This document shows positions 23,331 to 31,121 of a stretch of 38,010 nucleotides of DNA, one piece after another. Position numbers and translations under genes: made by a program. The notes beneath the pieces are model-generated. The model worked only from the letters and a program-made list of their open reading frames with translations. It was not told the origin of the DNA and did not search any database. The stretch covers positions 1 through 38,010 of the forward strand of contig JAILRE010000036.1 in assembly GCA_024698505.1 (NCBI GenBank). Direction: 5' to 3'. Numbering within the stretch: the stretch's first letter is position 1; each line of letters opens with the position of its first letter. This stretch comes from Clostridiales bacterium. Lineage in GTDB: Bacteria; Bacillota; Clostridia; Christensenellales; CAG-138.

Positions 23331-25103
23331 TCAGCGCGCGGCCTCTTCTTCGAGGCGCTGGAGTTCGACCATCCTTGCGTATTCGCGGCAGGTCCCGAGG
23401 AGTTCGTCGTGGCTGCCGACCGCCGTCACGCGGCCGTCCTCGACGAATACGATCTTATCGAGCTCCTTGATGGTCGATATTCGGTGCGCGATGAGGATCG
23501 TCGTCTTGCCCTTCCTCGTCTCCTTGAGGTTGCCGAGTATGACCTTTTCGGTATCGGTATCGACGGCGGAGACGGAATCGTCCAGTATCAGGATGGGGGC
23601 GTCCTTCATGAGCGCCCTCGCTATCGATATGCGCTGCTTCTGGCCGCCGGAAACGGTCACGCCGCGCTCGCCGAGGACTGTCTCGTATTTGTCCCTGAAT
23701 TCGGCGATATTGCCGTGGACGGCGGCAAGGCGCGCAGAATCCTCGACGGCCTTTTCGTTGAGCTCGTCGTATGCGAAATTGATGTTGTTTGCGATGGTGT
23801 CGGAGAAGAGGAAATTATCCTGCGGGACGTAGGCGCAGCCCTCCCTCAGGGACTTTATCGTGATATCGGTGACGTCGTGCCCGTCGACGAAGAGCGTGCC
23901 CTTCGGGACGTTGTAAGTCCTTAAAATGAGATCGACAATCGTTGTCTTGCCGGAGCCCGTCTTGCCGACTATGCCTACGCTCTCCCCCGCCTCTATTGTG
24001 AAGCTGACGTGCTCGAGCGCGTCGAACTCGCCGTCGGGGTAGCGGAAGGTAAGATCGCGGAACTCGATCCTGCCCTCGACCTTGCCTATATCGACGGCGC
24101 CGGGCTCGTCCTTAACGGTGATCTCGGCCTCAAGCAGCTCCGAGACGCGCTTCATGGAGGCCTTGCCCCTCGCGGTCTTTTCGATCAGCATGGAGACCGC
24201 CATAACCGGCCACACGACCGAGGAGAAATAGCCTATGTATTCGACCAGCCTGCCCGCGCTGAACACGCCTTCATGCACGAGGTAGCCGCCGTAGCCGAGT
24301 ATCACGCATATCACCGTCTCGACGAGAAGGACTATGAGAACGTGCATGAGGTTCGATATCTTGACGTAATCGACGTTGGCTTTTTCGTTCTCGATATTGA
24401 GCTTTCTGAAGGCCATGAGCTGCTTGAGCTCCTTTACGAAGGCCTTGATCACCGCGAAGCCCGAGAAGCTCTCCTGCGAGAAATCGGAGAGGCTCGAGAA
24501 AGCCCTCTGCCTTACCTCCCACTGCTTCATCATGGCCTTGCCCATCAGCGTGCCGATAAGGAGTATGAGCCCTAAGGGGATGAGCGTCAGGAGCGTCATA
24601 ACGTGATCCATGCGCCACATGTTGTAGAAGCCCAGAATGCCCAGGAACAGCGCGTCGAAGAACATCAGCATGCCGTCTCCGAAGCATTCCTGTATGGTGT
24701 CCAGGTCGTTCGTGAAGAGGCTCATCAGGTTGCCGACCTTGTTGACCTGGTAATAATCCCTTGAAAGATCCTTGCAGTGATCGAACATCTCTATGCGGAT
24801 GTTCGTCTCCACCCTTATCGCCGAGCCGAAGAAGCAGACGCGCCACAGGAAGCGGCCGACTATCATCACGACGACTATGCCGACTATCGGCAGACAGATC
24901 TTATCGAGCAGGAAATCCATGTTGAAAGGAACGACGGCGCCCTTATAAAGGACGGAGCCCTCGTTTATCCCGTCGATCAGCATTCCGTACAGGTTTGGGA
25001 TTATGAGCTGGAAATAGTCCACGCATACCAGCGCGGCGGCGCCGAGTATCAGAAGAGGCGCATACCGCAGGTAATAACGGTTGATGTGTTTGCCGAATAT
25101 CAA
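23331..25103 (-). CDS. Heterodimeric ABC exporter, BmrC/YheI-like subunit (degenerate ATPase site)
   Basis: 590 residues: six-helix exporter domain (about 12-315) and ATPase domain with GIVGKTGSGKTT (378-388), signature VSGGQKQRIS (484-493) and Walker B ILILDDSVSAVD (504-515). In the last, Asp-509 stands where the catalytic glutamate should be, which is the hallmark of the degenerate-site half of heterodimeric exporters such as BmrC/BmrD, TM287/288 and LmrC/D; the neighbour has the proper Glu. The start codon is TTG at 25103 with AAGGAG 7 bases upstream; no ATG fits. First gene of the two-gene operon with an 80-base leader. It lies divergently beside arcA. Confidence 0.92.
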   Translation of the reverse strand: MIFGKHINRYYLRYAPLLILGAAALVCVDYFQLIIPNLYGMLIDGINEGSVLYKGAVVPFNMDFLLDKICLPIVGIVVVMIVGRFLWRVCFFGSAIRVETNIRIEMFDHCKDLSRDYYQVNKVGNLMSLFTNDLDTIQECFGDGMLMFFDALFLGILGFYNMWRMDHVMTLLTLIPLGLILLIGTLMGKAMMKQWEVRQRAFSSLSDFSQESFSGFAVIKAFVKELKQLMAFRKLNIENEKANVDYVKISNLMHVLIVLLVETVICVILGYGGYLVHEGVFSAGRLVEYIGYFSSVVWPVMAVSMLIEKTARGKASMKRVSELLEAEITVKDEPGAVDIGKVEGRIEFRDLTFRYPDGEFDALEHVSFTIEAGESVGIVGKTGSGKTTIVDLILRTYNVPKGTLFVDGHDVTDITIKSLREGCAYVPQDNFLFSDTIANNINFAYDELNEKAVEDSARLAAVHGNIAEFRDKYETVLGERGVTVSGGQKQRISIARALMKDAPILILDDSVSAVDTDTEKVILGNLKETRKGKTTILIAHRISTIKELDKIVFVEDGRVTAVGSHDELLGTCREYARMVELQRLEEEAAR

Positions 25104-25182
25104 ATTGTTTCTCCTTCCGAACTGCCCTGCTTACCCTTATCATTCACGGCGGCTCTATCAAGTGCTTGCTATTGTGATTATT

Positions 25183-25210
25183 ATTATAAATGAAAAGGTG
25201 AAAAAGTCAA
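25183..25210 (-). promoter_or_regulatory. Promoter of the ABC exporter operon
   Basis: On the minus strand TTGACT (25205-25210), a 16-base spacer and TATAAT (25183-25188). Confidence 0.78.
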
Positions 25211-25245
25211 TACGGGGAATAAGGCTCGGCCCGTCCTTCGCGGGG

Positions 25246-25274
25246 TTGACTGACGCCTTCGTTTGATTTATAAT
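25246..25274 (+). promoter_or_regulatory. Promoter of arcA
   Basis: TTGACT (25246-25251), a 17-base spacer and TATAAT (25269-25274), 33 bases before the ATG. Confidence 0.8.
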
Positions 25275-25307
25275 AGTTAGGTTGAAATACATTCGGAGGT
25301 ACCGTTC

Positions 25308-26525
25308 ATGGGTATGATAAACGTTAAGTCCGAGATAGGCCCGTTAAAGAGGGTCATGCTGCACCGCCCCGGCGTTGAGCTTGCTAACCTGATGCCCGAT
25401 TTTTTGGAGCGTATGCTCGCCGAGGATACTCCCGACGTCGAGATGGCCGGCCGTGAGCACGACGTTTTCGCCGGCATACTGAGGAACGCGGGCGTGGACG
25501 TGGTCTATATCGAAAAGGAGTTCGCCGAGATCGCAAAGAACGACGATATCCGCCGCGCCTTCATTGAGGATTTCGTGAATATCGGCGTTAAGGGCGATTC
25601 CCTGCAGCCCGCCGTGCGCGAATACCTGCTCTCCGTCCCCGCCGAAAAGCTCTTCGACGCCGTCGCAAAGGGCATTACGAGGGACGATCTCAAGGATATC
25701 TCCAAAAAGCCCATCCAGGCGATAGTGACGGACGATTATCCCTTCCTTACGGATCCCCTTCCCAACATCTATTTCACGAGGGACATAAGCTTCTCCATCG
25801 GCACGGGGCTTGCCATTTCCGCAATGAGCATGCCCGCCCGCATGCGCGAGACGCTGTTCATAAGGTATCTGCATAAATACGGCGAGAAATTCGGCAAGGG
25901 CTCCGTCGATCTGCTTTACGATTACAACTGCGGCTGCCCGATAGAGGGCGGCGACGTGCTCTCCCTCTCCGATAAATGCGTGGCGATCGGCTGCGGCGAG
26001 AGGACCTGCGAGGCGGCTATCGAGAAGCTTGCGAAGACGCTCTTTGCAAGGGGCTACGAAAAGGTGCTCCTCTTCAAGAATCCCGCCAACCGCACCTATA
26101 TGCATCTTGACGTTCTGATGACCCACGTCGATTACGACAAGTTCCTCGCGCATCCCTGCATGGTGCACAAGTGGTTCGATATCTACGAGCTCACGCCCGC
26201 GGGACATGGCGAAATAAACGTCACAAGAACGACGGACGGCACCGCGAAGGTTTTGGAGCGCGCCCTTCATATCGACAAGGTGAACTTCATCGAGATGGGC
26301 GGCGGGAACGATATCGTCTACAAGCGCGAGCACTGGAACATGGGCTCGAACTCCCTTGCGATAGCCCCCGCGAACATCATCACCTACGACCGCAACCACG
26401 TCACGAACGAGCTGCTTGAAAAGGCGGGCGTCCACGTGAACCCCATCCCCGGCGGCGAGCTCTCAAGAGGCCGCGGCGGCCCCAGGTGCATGAGCATGCC
26501 CATGATAAGGGAAGATATTTGGTAA
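25308..26525 (+). CDS. arcA: Arginine deiminase
   Basis: 405 residues, the usual size. It hydrolyses L-arginine to citrulline and ammonia, the first step of the arginine deiminase pathway. Guanidino-group-modifying enzyme motifs are all present: PLPNIYFTRD, CPIEGGDVLSLS, HLDVLMTHVD with the catalytic His-Asp set, and the C-terminal RGRGGPRCMSMPMIRED with nucleophile Cys-394. GGAGGT 7 bases upstream supports ATG 25308. It is a single gene between its own promoter and a terminator. The ornithine carbamoyltransferase and carbamate kinase that complete the ATP-yielding pathway, and the arginine/ornithine antiporter, are not adjacent, so they are elsewhere in the genome or absent. Confidence 0.95.
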   Translation: MGMINVKSEIGPLKRVMLHRPGVELANLMPDFLERMLAEDTPDVEMAGREHDVFAGILRNAGVDVVYIEKEFAEIAKNDDIRRAFIEDFVNIGVKGDSLQPAVREYLLSVPAEKLFDAVAKGITRDDLKDISKKPIQAIVTDDYPFLTDPLPNIYFTRDISFSIGTGLAISAMSMPARMRETLFIRYLHKYGEKFGKGSVDLLYDYNCGCPIEGGDVLSLSDKCVAIGCGERTCEAAIEKLAKTLFARGYEKVLLFKNPANRTYMHLDVLMTHVDYDKFLAHPCMVHKWFDIYELTPAGHGEINVTRTTDGTAKVLERALHIDKVNFIEMGGGNDIVYKREHWNMGSNSLAIAPANIITYDRNHVTNELLEKAGVHVNPIPGGELSRGRGGPRCMSMPMIREDIW

Positions 26526-26537
26526 GAAAAGACAGTA

Positions 26538-26570
26538 AAACGGACGGCCAAGGGCCGTCCGTTTGTTTTG
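26538..26570. terminator. Terminator after arcA
   Basis: A perfect 12-base stem (AAACGGACGGCC with GGCCGTCCGTTT) with a 3-base loop, followed by GTTTTG. It also faces the converging lipoprotein gene. Confidence 0.88.
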
Positions 26571-26578
26571 TTCATGCT

Positions 26579-27640
26579 TTATTCCGCCGACCAGATCTCG
26601 CAGTATTCCTTCTGGTCAATGCCGTTGATCTTGACGGAGGAGATCTTGTAGCCCACGCTGATCTCGGCGCGGACTATCGTACCGTCCTCGAGGAGCAGAT
26701 CGAGATAGCTCCACTGATCCGTCTCGTAGGGCGCGATCCTGTCTCCCTTTTGCAGGACAAGCTTTTCACCGGGAACGCCGTCCTTTATGACAGTGACCTC
26801 CATCTCGCGAAGGAGCTCCCTGAACCCGTGCCCGGTCATTTCGGGATCGTCGTAACGGAAGGGCGTGAGCAGCTCGAAGCCGTTGTCCGTCACGGTGACG
26901 AGCGCTCTTATCGCCTGAGTATCGAGCGTTTGAGTGATAAAATAGACCGGGATCCCCAACGTCGCGTCGAAAGCGTCTTCCTCGGAGAAGCGGCCTGTAA
27001 GCTCGATCCTGCCGACGTCGTTCTTTGTAACGAGTATCCCGCTTCCCTCGCGGTCTGCGCGGAACGCCCGCAGGAAGGACGCCTCTCCGTTACGTCCGTC
27101 CGCGCAGAACAGGATGTCGAGCCTGTTATCGGAAGTGTCGCAGTCGAGCACGTAGCCGGCGGCATTCCCGGGAAGGCCCGGGACAGAATAAACGAACGGG
27201 TCGTCGGGATAAGCTCCCCTTGTTATGGAGATCACGAATTCGCTCGTACCGTCGCTCTCCCTGCCCTCGATCTTTGCGGTTATCGTATCGTCCAGCCCGT
27301 CGAAGTCGATATCGAATACCGCCGGGACTCCCTGCTGAAGCACGCCGAGAATGCCGGAGGATACGGGCGCATCGCCCTGATAGACCGGGAACCTTGAGGG
27401 CAGCGTCTCTCCGGGGTCGTCGGAAGGCGCTTTCGTCGGCGCCTCCGTCGGCTCATCGGTCGCGATGGGCGCGGCCGTGGGCTCCTCTGTCGGCTCGTTT
27501 GTCGGCGCTTCGGCCAGCTGCTCGGTCGGCGCGGGAGAATCATCTGCGGGCACGACCGACGTTTTGCACGCAGTGAAGGCCGTCATCAGCATTGCCGCAA
27601 GGAGCAGCAGCCCCGTCGTTTTAACGATCTGCTTTTTCAT
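26579..27640 (-). CDS. Lipoprotein with Pro-Thr-Glu linker, unknown family
   Basis: 353 residues. The lipoprotein signal ends in the lipobox TAFTAC (Cys about 25), then a Pro/Thr/Glu-rich spacer to about 80. The remaining part is beta-rich; it includes FDIDFDGLDD (about 110-120), similar to the D-x-D-x-D-G-x-x-D calcium loops of VCBS/FG-GAP repeats, and later VLDCDTSDNRLDILFC with a comparable spacing, so a small propeller-like fold is possible. Not assigned to a family. GGGAGG precedes the ATG at good distance, and a TGGTATAAT extended -10 box sits about 54 bases upstream. It is a single gene. Confidence 0.85.
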   Translation of the reverse strand: MKKQIVKTTGLLLLAAMLMTAFTACKTSVVPADDSPAPTEQLAEAPTNEPTEEPTAAPIATDEPTEAPTKAPSDDPGETLPSRFPVYQGDAPVSSGILGVLQQGVPAVFDIDFDGLDDTITAKIEGRESDGTSEFVISITRGAYPDDPFVYSVPGLPGNAAGYVLDCDTSDNRLDILFCADGRNGEASFLRAFRADREGSGILVTKNDVGRIELTGRFSEEDAFDATLGIPVYFITQTLDTQAIRALVTVTDNGFELLTPFRYDDPEMTGHGFRELLREMEVTVIKDGVPGEKLVLQKGDRIAPYETDQWSYLDLLLEDGTIVRAEISVGYKISSVKINGIDQKEYCEIWSAE

Positions 27641-27887
27641 ATTTGCCTCCCATAAATGTTATTGCGGTCAATTTGTTTTCGTCTGTATAACCGATTATAC
27701 CACAACGAAGTTCGAAATGAAAGTTTTTTTCAAATCGGCCTTTATTTGTTTGCATCGTTTGTTATTCGATACGGCTTCTCTTTCTTCATATGTCTTTTAC
27801 ATCTTATCACTCTCTATATAAATAACAATCGAAAGTGTCAAATGGGGACAGAAAAACGAAAATATATTTTCTGCGGGCATGAAAACA
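27641..27887. other. AT-rich intergenic stretch
   Basis: Contains the promoter above, then AT-rich non-coding sequence. Near the end, 27834-27853 holds AAAGTGTCAAATGGGGACAG, which resembles the GTGTCA...GGGACAG motifs often seen at ends of Y1-transposase associated repeats in Clostridia. No transposase or open frame of substance is present. Confidence 0.4.
27694..27702 (-). promoter_or_regulatory. Extended -10 promoter of the lipoprotein gene
   Basis: On the minus strand TGGTATAAT (-10 box at 27694-27699). The TG motif compensates for a poor -35 box. Confidence 0.55.
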
Positions 27888-27921
27888 GAAAGCAGGAGGG
27901 GTTTATGCCCCTCCTGCTTTC
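27888..27921 (-). terminator. Terminator after the sigma factor gene
   Basis: A perfect 14-base stem (GAAAGCAGGAGGGG with its complement) and a 6-base loop, followed on the minus strand by TGTTTTC. It is 10 bases past the stop codon. Confidence 0.8.
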
Positions 27922-27930
27922 GTTTCCTTC

Positions 27931-29217
27931 TCACAGTATCCTGTCGGTGATGCAGTCGTACCAATGGACGTAGGTCTCGCCGTTGACGGTGATGCGCTCG
28001 TTATCGGGAAGCATCTCGGTCCACCTTTTGCCGTATCTTGCGAAGGCCCATTCGTCGTGGTTGAACCTGCGCCAGAGTATCGTTCTGCCCTCCCTGTCTA
28101 TGTACTGCTCGGTCGTGACCATTTCGCCCTCCATATAGGTGGCGTGATCGACGACGCACACGGTATCGTATTCCTTTCCGTTTATTTCGACCTTATAGCG
28201 GCCGACGACGTCGAGCAGGAATTTCTTGTCTGCGGTCGTGATGACGCCGCCATCCTTTTTTATATCGCCCTTGGGCGCAAGGTCGACCTCGTTGCCGCAG
28301 TTGTCCTCGCCGAAGCCCCAGTTATCGAGGAAATCGTCTCCGTCGAGGAAGGTATAGAAGCGCTTTACGCCGTCCTCTGTATAGCTCATGGCGAGCATGC
28401 GGCAGTGCGTATCGGTGAGCTGGGCGATAAGGTGACGCTCGACCACGTCCTGCCCGCCCGCGGAGTTGCACTCCATGGGATCGTATTCGACGGAGCGGAT
28501 CTCGACGCCCTCTATTCCGTGCACCATTGCTTTGCCCAGGACCTCCATCTCGCAGAGCTCGGTGCGCTTCCTTTCGGGGAAATCGTACATCGCCCAGGAG
28601 AGCTTTTCGCCGAGCTTCGGGACTATGAACCAGCCCATCAGCTCCTCCCATTTTACGGGGAAAACCGCTTCGTTAACGGGGGTTATCTTATAATCGGGCA
28701 TTATTTCGGGAAGCTTCTTCATTTCTTTTTCTCCTTTCTTTTCGGGACCGGCATACGCCTCTTTGAATCGTTTTTTGGCGTAGTGCAGACGGCTTTTGAC
28801 CGTCCCCACGGGTATGCCGAGTTTTTTCGCTATCTCACTTTGGGGCATCCCTTTGAGGTAGAAGAGCGTGAGTATTCGCCTTTCCTCCTCGCGAAGGAGC
28901 TCCAGCGTTTCGGAGACGGGCGGCTCCTCGGCCCTGCCGTGCAGGCCTACGGTAAGCGCGGGCTCGGGTATCGTCTCAAGCGGCACCTCGAGGTTTTTCG
29001 CGGCATTTCTGTAATGGTCGCGGCAGAGGTTCCTCGCTATCGCGATCAGCCAGGGCTTGAAAGCGGCCTCGTCCTTCAGAGAGCCGAATTTCAGGAAGGC
29101 CTTTTCCATCGTCTCCTGTATGACGTCCTCCGCATCCTGCAGGTTGGATATGCGGAATTTAACGAATCGCTCCAAAGCGGGCAGATTCTCCCGCAGGAGC
29201 TCTTCAAAGCCGTCCAT
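27931..29217 (-). CDS. ECF sigma factor fused in frame to a C-terminal domain
   Basis: 428 residues. Residues 1-160 are a complete ECF sigma-70 factor: region 2 (LERFVKFRISNLQDAEDVIQETMEKAF...FKPWLIAIARNLCRDHYR, 15-70), a linker, and region 4 helix-turn-helix (LTLFYLKGMPQSEIAKKLGIPVGTVKSRLHYAKKRF, 117-151). Residues 166-428 are a separate, mainly beta domain (GWFIVPKLGEKLSWAMYDFP, VHGIEGVEI, YTFLDGDDFLDNWGFGEDN) with no membrane helix, which I do not recognise as a named family. Its first codon, ATG 28722, is preceded by AAAGGAG at about 9 bases inside the sigma coding region, so a free second protein could also be made. AAAGGAGG supports ATG 29217. An ECF-type promoter lies upstream. The C-terminal part may act as sensor or anti-sigma module, by analogy with other ECF factors with C-terminal extensions. 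Confidence 0.88.
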   Translation of the reverse strand: MDGFEELLRENLPALERFVKFRISNLQDAEDVIQETMEKAFLKFGSLKDEAAFKPWLIAIARNLCRDHYRNAAKNLEVPLETIPEPALTVGLHGRAEEPPVSETLELLREEERRILTLFYLKGMPQSEIAKKLGIPVGTVKSRLHYAKKRFKEAYAGPEKKGEKEMKKLPEIMPDYKITPVNEAVFPVKWEELMGWFIVPKLGEKLSWAMYDFPERKRTELCEMEVLGKAMVHGIEGVEIRSVEYDPMECNSAGGQDVVERHLIAQLTDTHCRMLAMSYTEDGVKRFYTFLDGDDFLDNWGFGEDNCGNEVDLAPKGDIKKDGGVITTADKKFLLDVVGRYKVEINGKEYDTVCVVDHATYMEGEMVTTEQYIDREGRTILWRRFNHDEWAFARYGKRWTEMLPDNERITVNGETYVHWYDCITDRIL

Positions 29218-29264
29218 ACTTTTCGCCTCCTTTCGTTTTATCTCGGATCGATCACGCTTATTAA

Positions 29265-29290
29265 GACGGAAAAAACGCGGGAAAGGTTCA
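29265..29290 (-). promoter_or_regulatory. Candidate ECF-type autoregulatory promoter
   Basis: On the minus strand TGAACC (29285-29290), a 16-base spacer and CGTC (29265-29268). This matches the TGAAAC-16-CGTC layout of Firmicute ECF promoters and lies just upstream of the sigma gene. Confidence 0.6.
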
Positions 29291-29310
29291 GTGGTTTGAA
29301 AATTATATCA

Positions 29311-29338
29311 GAAAGGGAGCTCTTTGAAAAGAGCTCCC
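29311..29338 (-). terminator. Terminator after the 266-residue lipoprotein gene
   Basis: GGGAGCTCTTT pairs perfectly with AAAGAGCTCCC around two bases; on the minus strand it is followed by TTTC and AT-rich sequence. A TATAAT at 29302-29307 just beyond could be a second, vegetative -10 box for the sigma gene. Confidence 0.65.
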
Positions 29339-29389
29339 CCGTGCTGCGTCCTCTCGGAATGCAGGCGTCATTTTGAAAATATCGGCAGT

Positions 29390-30190
29390 TTATTGATCCG
29401 TCTGCTCATCCTTCTCTATCCAATAGATATAATACCCGTATTCGTTCGAGGCAGGGAATGAAAGCACCTGCTCGGGCGTCAGGCAGCCGACGAGCGCGGG
29501 CGGCGCGGCTTTTTTATACTCGGCGGTAACGTAAATGCCTGCTTCGGCAAGCCTTTTAATCTCGCCCTCCAGCTTTCTTTCGACAGCCGCACGATAGGTA
29601 TCGCTCCACGTCTTTTCATTTTCGTTTATTCTTTCCTTTATTTCCTTATAGGCCAGGCAAGCTTCGCTGTCCTCGATCTCCCAGTATTCGAGGAACTCGT
29701 CCTCGTAGTATTCATCGGGATTCTCGCGAGGCTTATTATTCTGATAGATCCACGCGAGAAGCTTCCTGTGGAAGTCGCTCATTATGGGAGCGGCGTTAAG
29801 CTGTTCCTTGGTTTTCAGATAGGATTCCCTTGCCACGTCAATCAGAGTCTGTTCATCGTCCTTGAAGCCGTGCGGAACGATCCTGACGGCGAAAAGGCAA
29901 TCGGCATTTTCCGGCTTCGCGGCCTCTGCATCCAGCGGTGAAGCCATGTTGACCTCGCCCTTTCCGGGTTCCCAATCGCCCATAATAAAACCTCCCTCTT
30001 CGTATAGTATCTCCTTTTGCGGCGTTTCCGTAAAAGCCTGCACGGCAGACGCCGACGCCGTCTCTTGAACCGTTTCAGTCCCCGTCTCCGTTTCGGGGAT
30101 CGGCGCGGGAGATGCGCAGCCCGAAAGCAGCGTAAGGCACGTGGCCGCCGCAGCGATGATCGTAATAATGATAAGGAATGCATTCTTCAC
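29390..30190 (-). CDS. Lipoprotein, 266 residues, unknown family
   Basis: Lipoprotein signal peptide with lipobox LLSGC (Cys-25), then a Thr/Glu/Ala-rich spacer to about 60 and a helical, highly charged C-terminal part (ESYLKTKEQLNAAPIMSDFHRKLLAWIYQN; EIKERINENEKTWSDTYRAAVERKLEGEIKRLAEAGIYV). No known domain seen. It is anchored outside the membrane. The start codon is GTG at 30190 with GGGAGGT about 6 bases upstream; no ATG fits. It lies upstream of the ECF sigma gene on the same strand but is separated from it by a terminator and the ECF-type promoter. Confidence 0.82.
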   Translation of the reverse strand: MKNAFLIIITIIAAAATCLTLLSGCASPAPIPETETGTETVQETASASAVQAFTETPQKEILYEEGGFIMGDWEPGKGEVNMASPLDAEAAKPENADCLFAVRIVPHGFKDDEQTLIDVARESYLKTKEQLNAAPIMSDFHRKLLAWIYQNNKPRENPDEYYEDEFLEYWEIEDSEACLAYKEIKERINENEKTWSDTYRAAVERKLEGEIKRLAEAGIYVTAEYKKAAPPALVGCLTPEQVLSFPASNEYGYYIYWIEKDEQTDQ

Positions 30191-30356
30191 GGTACACCTC
30201 CCAAATAGAATACCAGCAGATCATGATGCTTATTGTTTCAAAAGCTTTTCTATCGTCTTTTTTATTAAATCATATTTAAAACTCTTTTTCAAGCGTTCCC
30301 GTTTACCCTTCCCTTTTAATGGCTCTCGCCATAATGTGACGTTATTTGTCTTGATG

Positions 30357-30416
30357 CAAAAAAACGGGAGCGAGCAGGGCGCATTCACTTAAGGAGATGC
30401 ACCCTTGCCGCTCCCG
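30357..30416 (-). terminator. Terminator after the DUF4956 gene
   Basis: CGGGAGCG pairs with CGCTCCCG, with an inner AGGGTGCAT/ATGCGCCCT stem, followed on the minus strand by T7. Strong. Confidence 0.88.
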
Positions 30417-30428
30417 CGAGTTTTTTCA

Positions 30429-31121
30429 TCAGAGCTCGGGCTTGGAGTTGTCGATATAGCCGCAGACTATCTCGAGATTGCCGTTCCTTACCCTGAGATC
30501 GTCCAGCATTTCCTTCTCCTTTTTGGGATCCTTCATGTCGATCCTGTAATAGAGCCTGAACAGGCTGCCCATGTTGGTGGACTTGACCTTCTCGAGCTCA
30601 TGGAAGGAGGTGTACTTCTTGAAGATATCCTCGAAAACGTCGGTATAATCGAGGCTCTCGGGGACGGTGATCCTCAGCTGACGGGAGGTGTAGACCCTTT
30701 CGCCGAAGCCGAACCTGAGCAGCGCGAAGCCGATGGCGCAGACGGAGAGCACTATCACCGCGGCCAGCAGCACGTAGCCCGAGCCGCATATGAGGCCCGC
30801 GGCCATTGCGAGGAACACCACGAGGATATCCCTTGCCGTGCCGGGAGCGGAACGGAATCTGACGAGGCCGAACGTGCCGCCTATCGCAATGCCGATGCCG
30901 ATATTGCCGTTTACCACCGCGACGACCGCGGCTACGACGACGGGCAGCAGCACGAGCGTGACGGCAAAGCCCTTATTGTAGCCGTTGCGGTACATATAGA
31001 GGAGCGATACCACGAAGCCCAGTATCAGCGCGGCGAGCGCGCAGAACAGTATCATGCCCACCTTGGGGACGATGTAGCCGTCGTGCAGGAGAAGACTTGT
31101 GAAAAGGCCGTCAGAGATCAT
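30429..31121 (-). CDS. DUF4956 membrane protein
   Basis: 230 residues. About four hydrophobic segments in the first 150 residues (22-45, 52-72, 74-88, 103-137) and a cytoplasmic C-terminal domain (about 150-230). GNIGIGIAIGGTFGLVRFRSAPGTARDI is the conserved core of DUF4956. In other bacteria this family regularly sits beside a VTC-domain gene, as here: its ATG overlaps the stop of the VTC gene by 4 bases (ATGA). It may form the membrane channel or scaffold for the VTC-like enzyme; this is inference from gene pairing. A strong terminator follows. Confidence 0.9.
   Translation of the reverse strand: MISDGLFTSLLLHDGYIVPKVGMILFCALAALILGFVVSLLYMYRNGYNKGFAVTLVLLPVVVAAVVAVVNGNIGIGIAIGGTFGLVRFRSAPGTARDILVVFLAMAAGLICGSGYVLLAAVIVLSVCAIGFALLRFGFGERVYTSRQLRITVPESLDYTDVFEDIFKKYTSFHELEKVKSTNMGSLFRLYYRIDMKDPKKEKEMLDDLRVRNGNLEIVCGYIDNSKPEL

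Noticed and set aside
21369-23924. An 851-codon open frame on the plus strand opposite the ABC exporter genes
   Set aside because: It is the shadow of two clear ABC exporter genes; no ribosome site, no recognisable domain and a His/Leu/Arg-rich composition typical of reverse frames in GC-rich DNA.
25100-25147. A 15-codon GTG-started leader frame ending on the TTG start of the ABC exporter, as in attenuation of bmrCD
   Set aside because: No ribosome site precedes it, and no alternative terminator/antiterminator hairpins are visible; only the overlap is suggestive.
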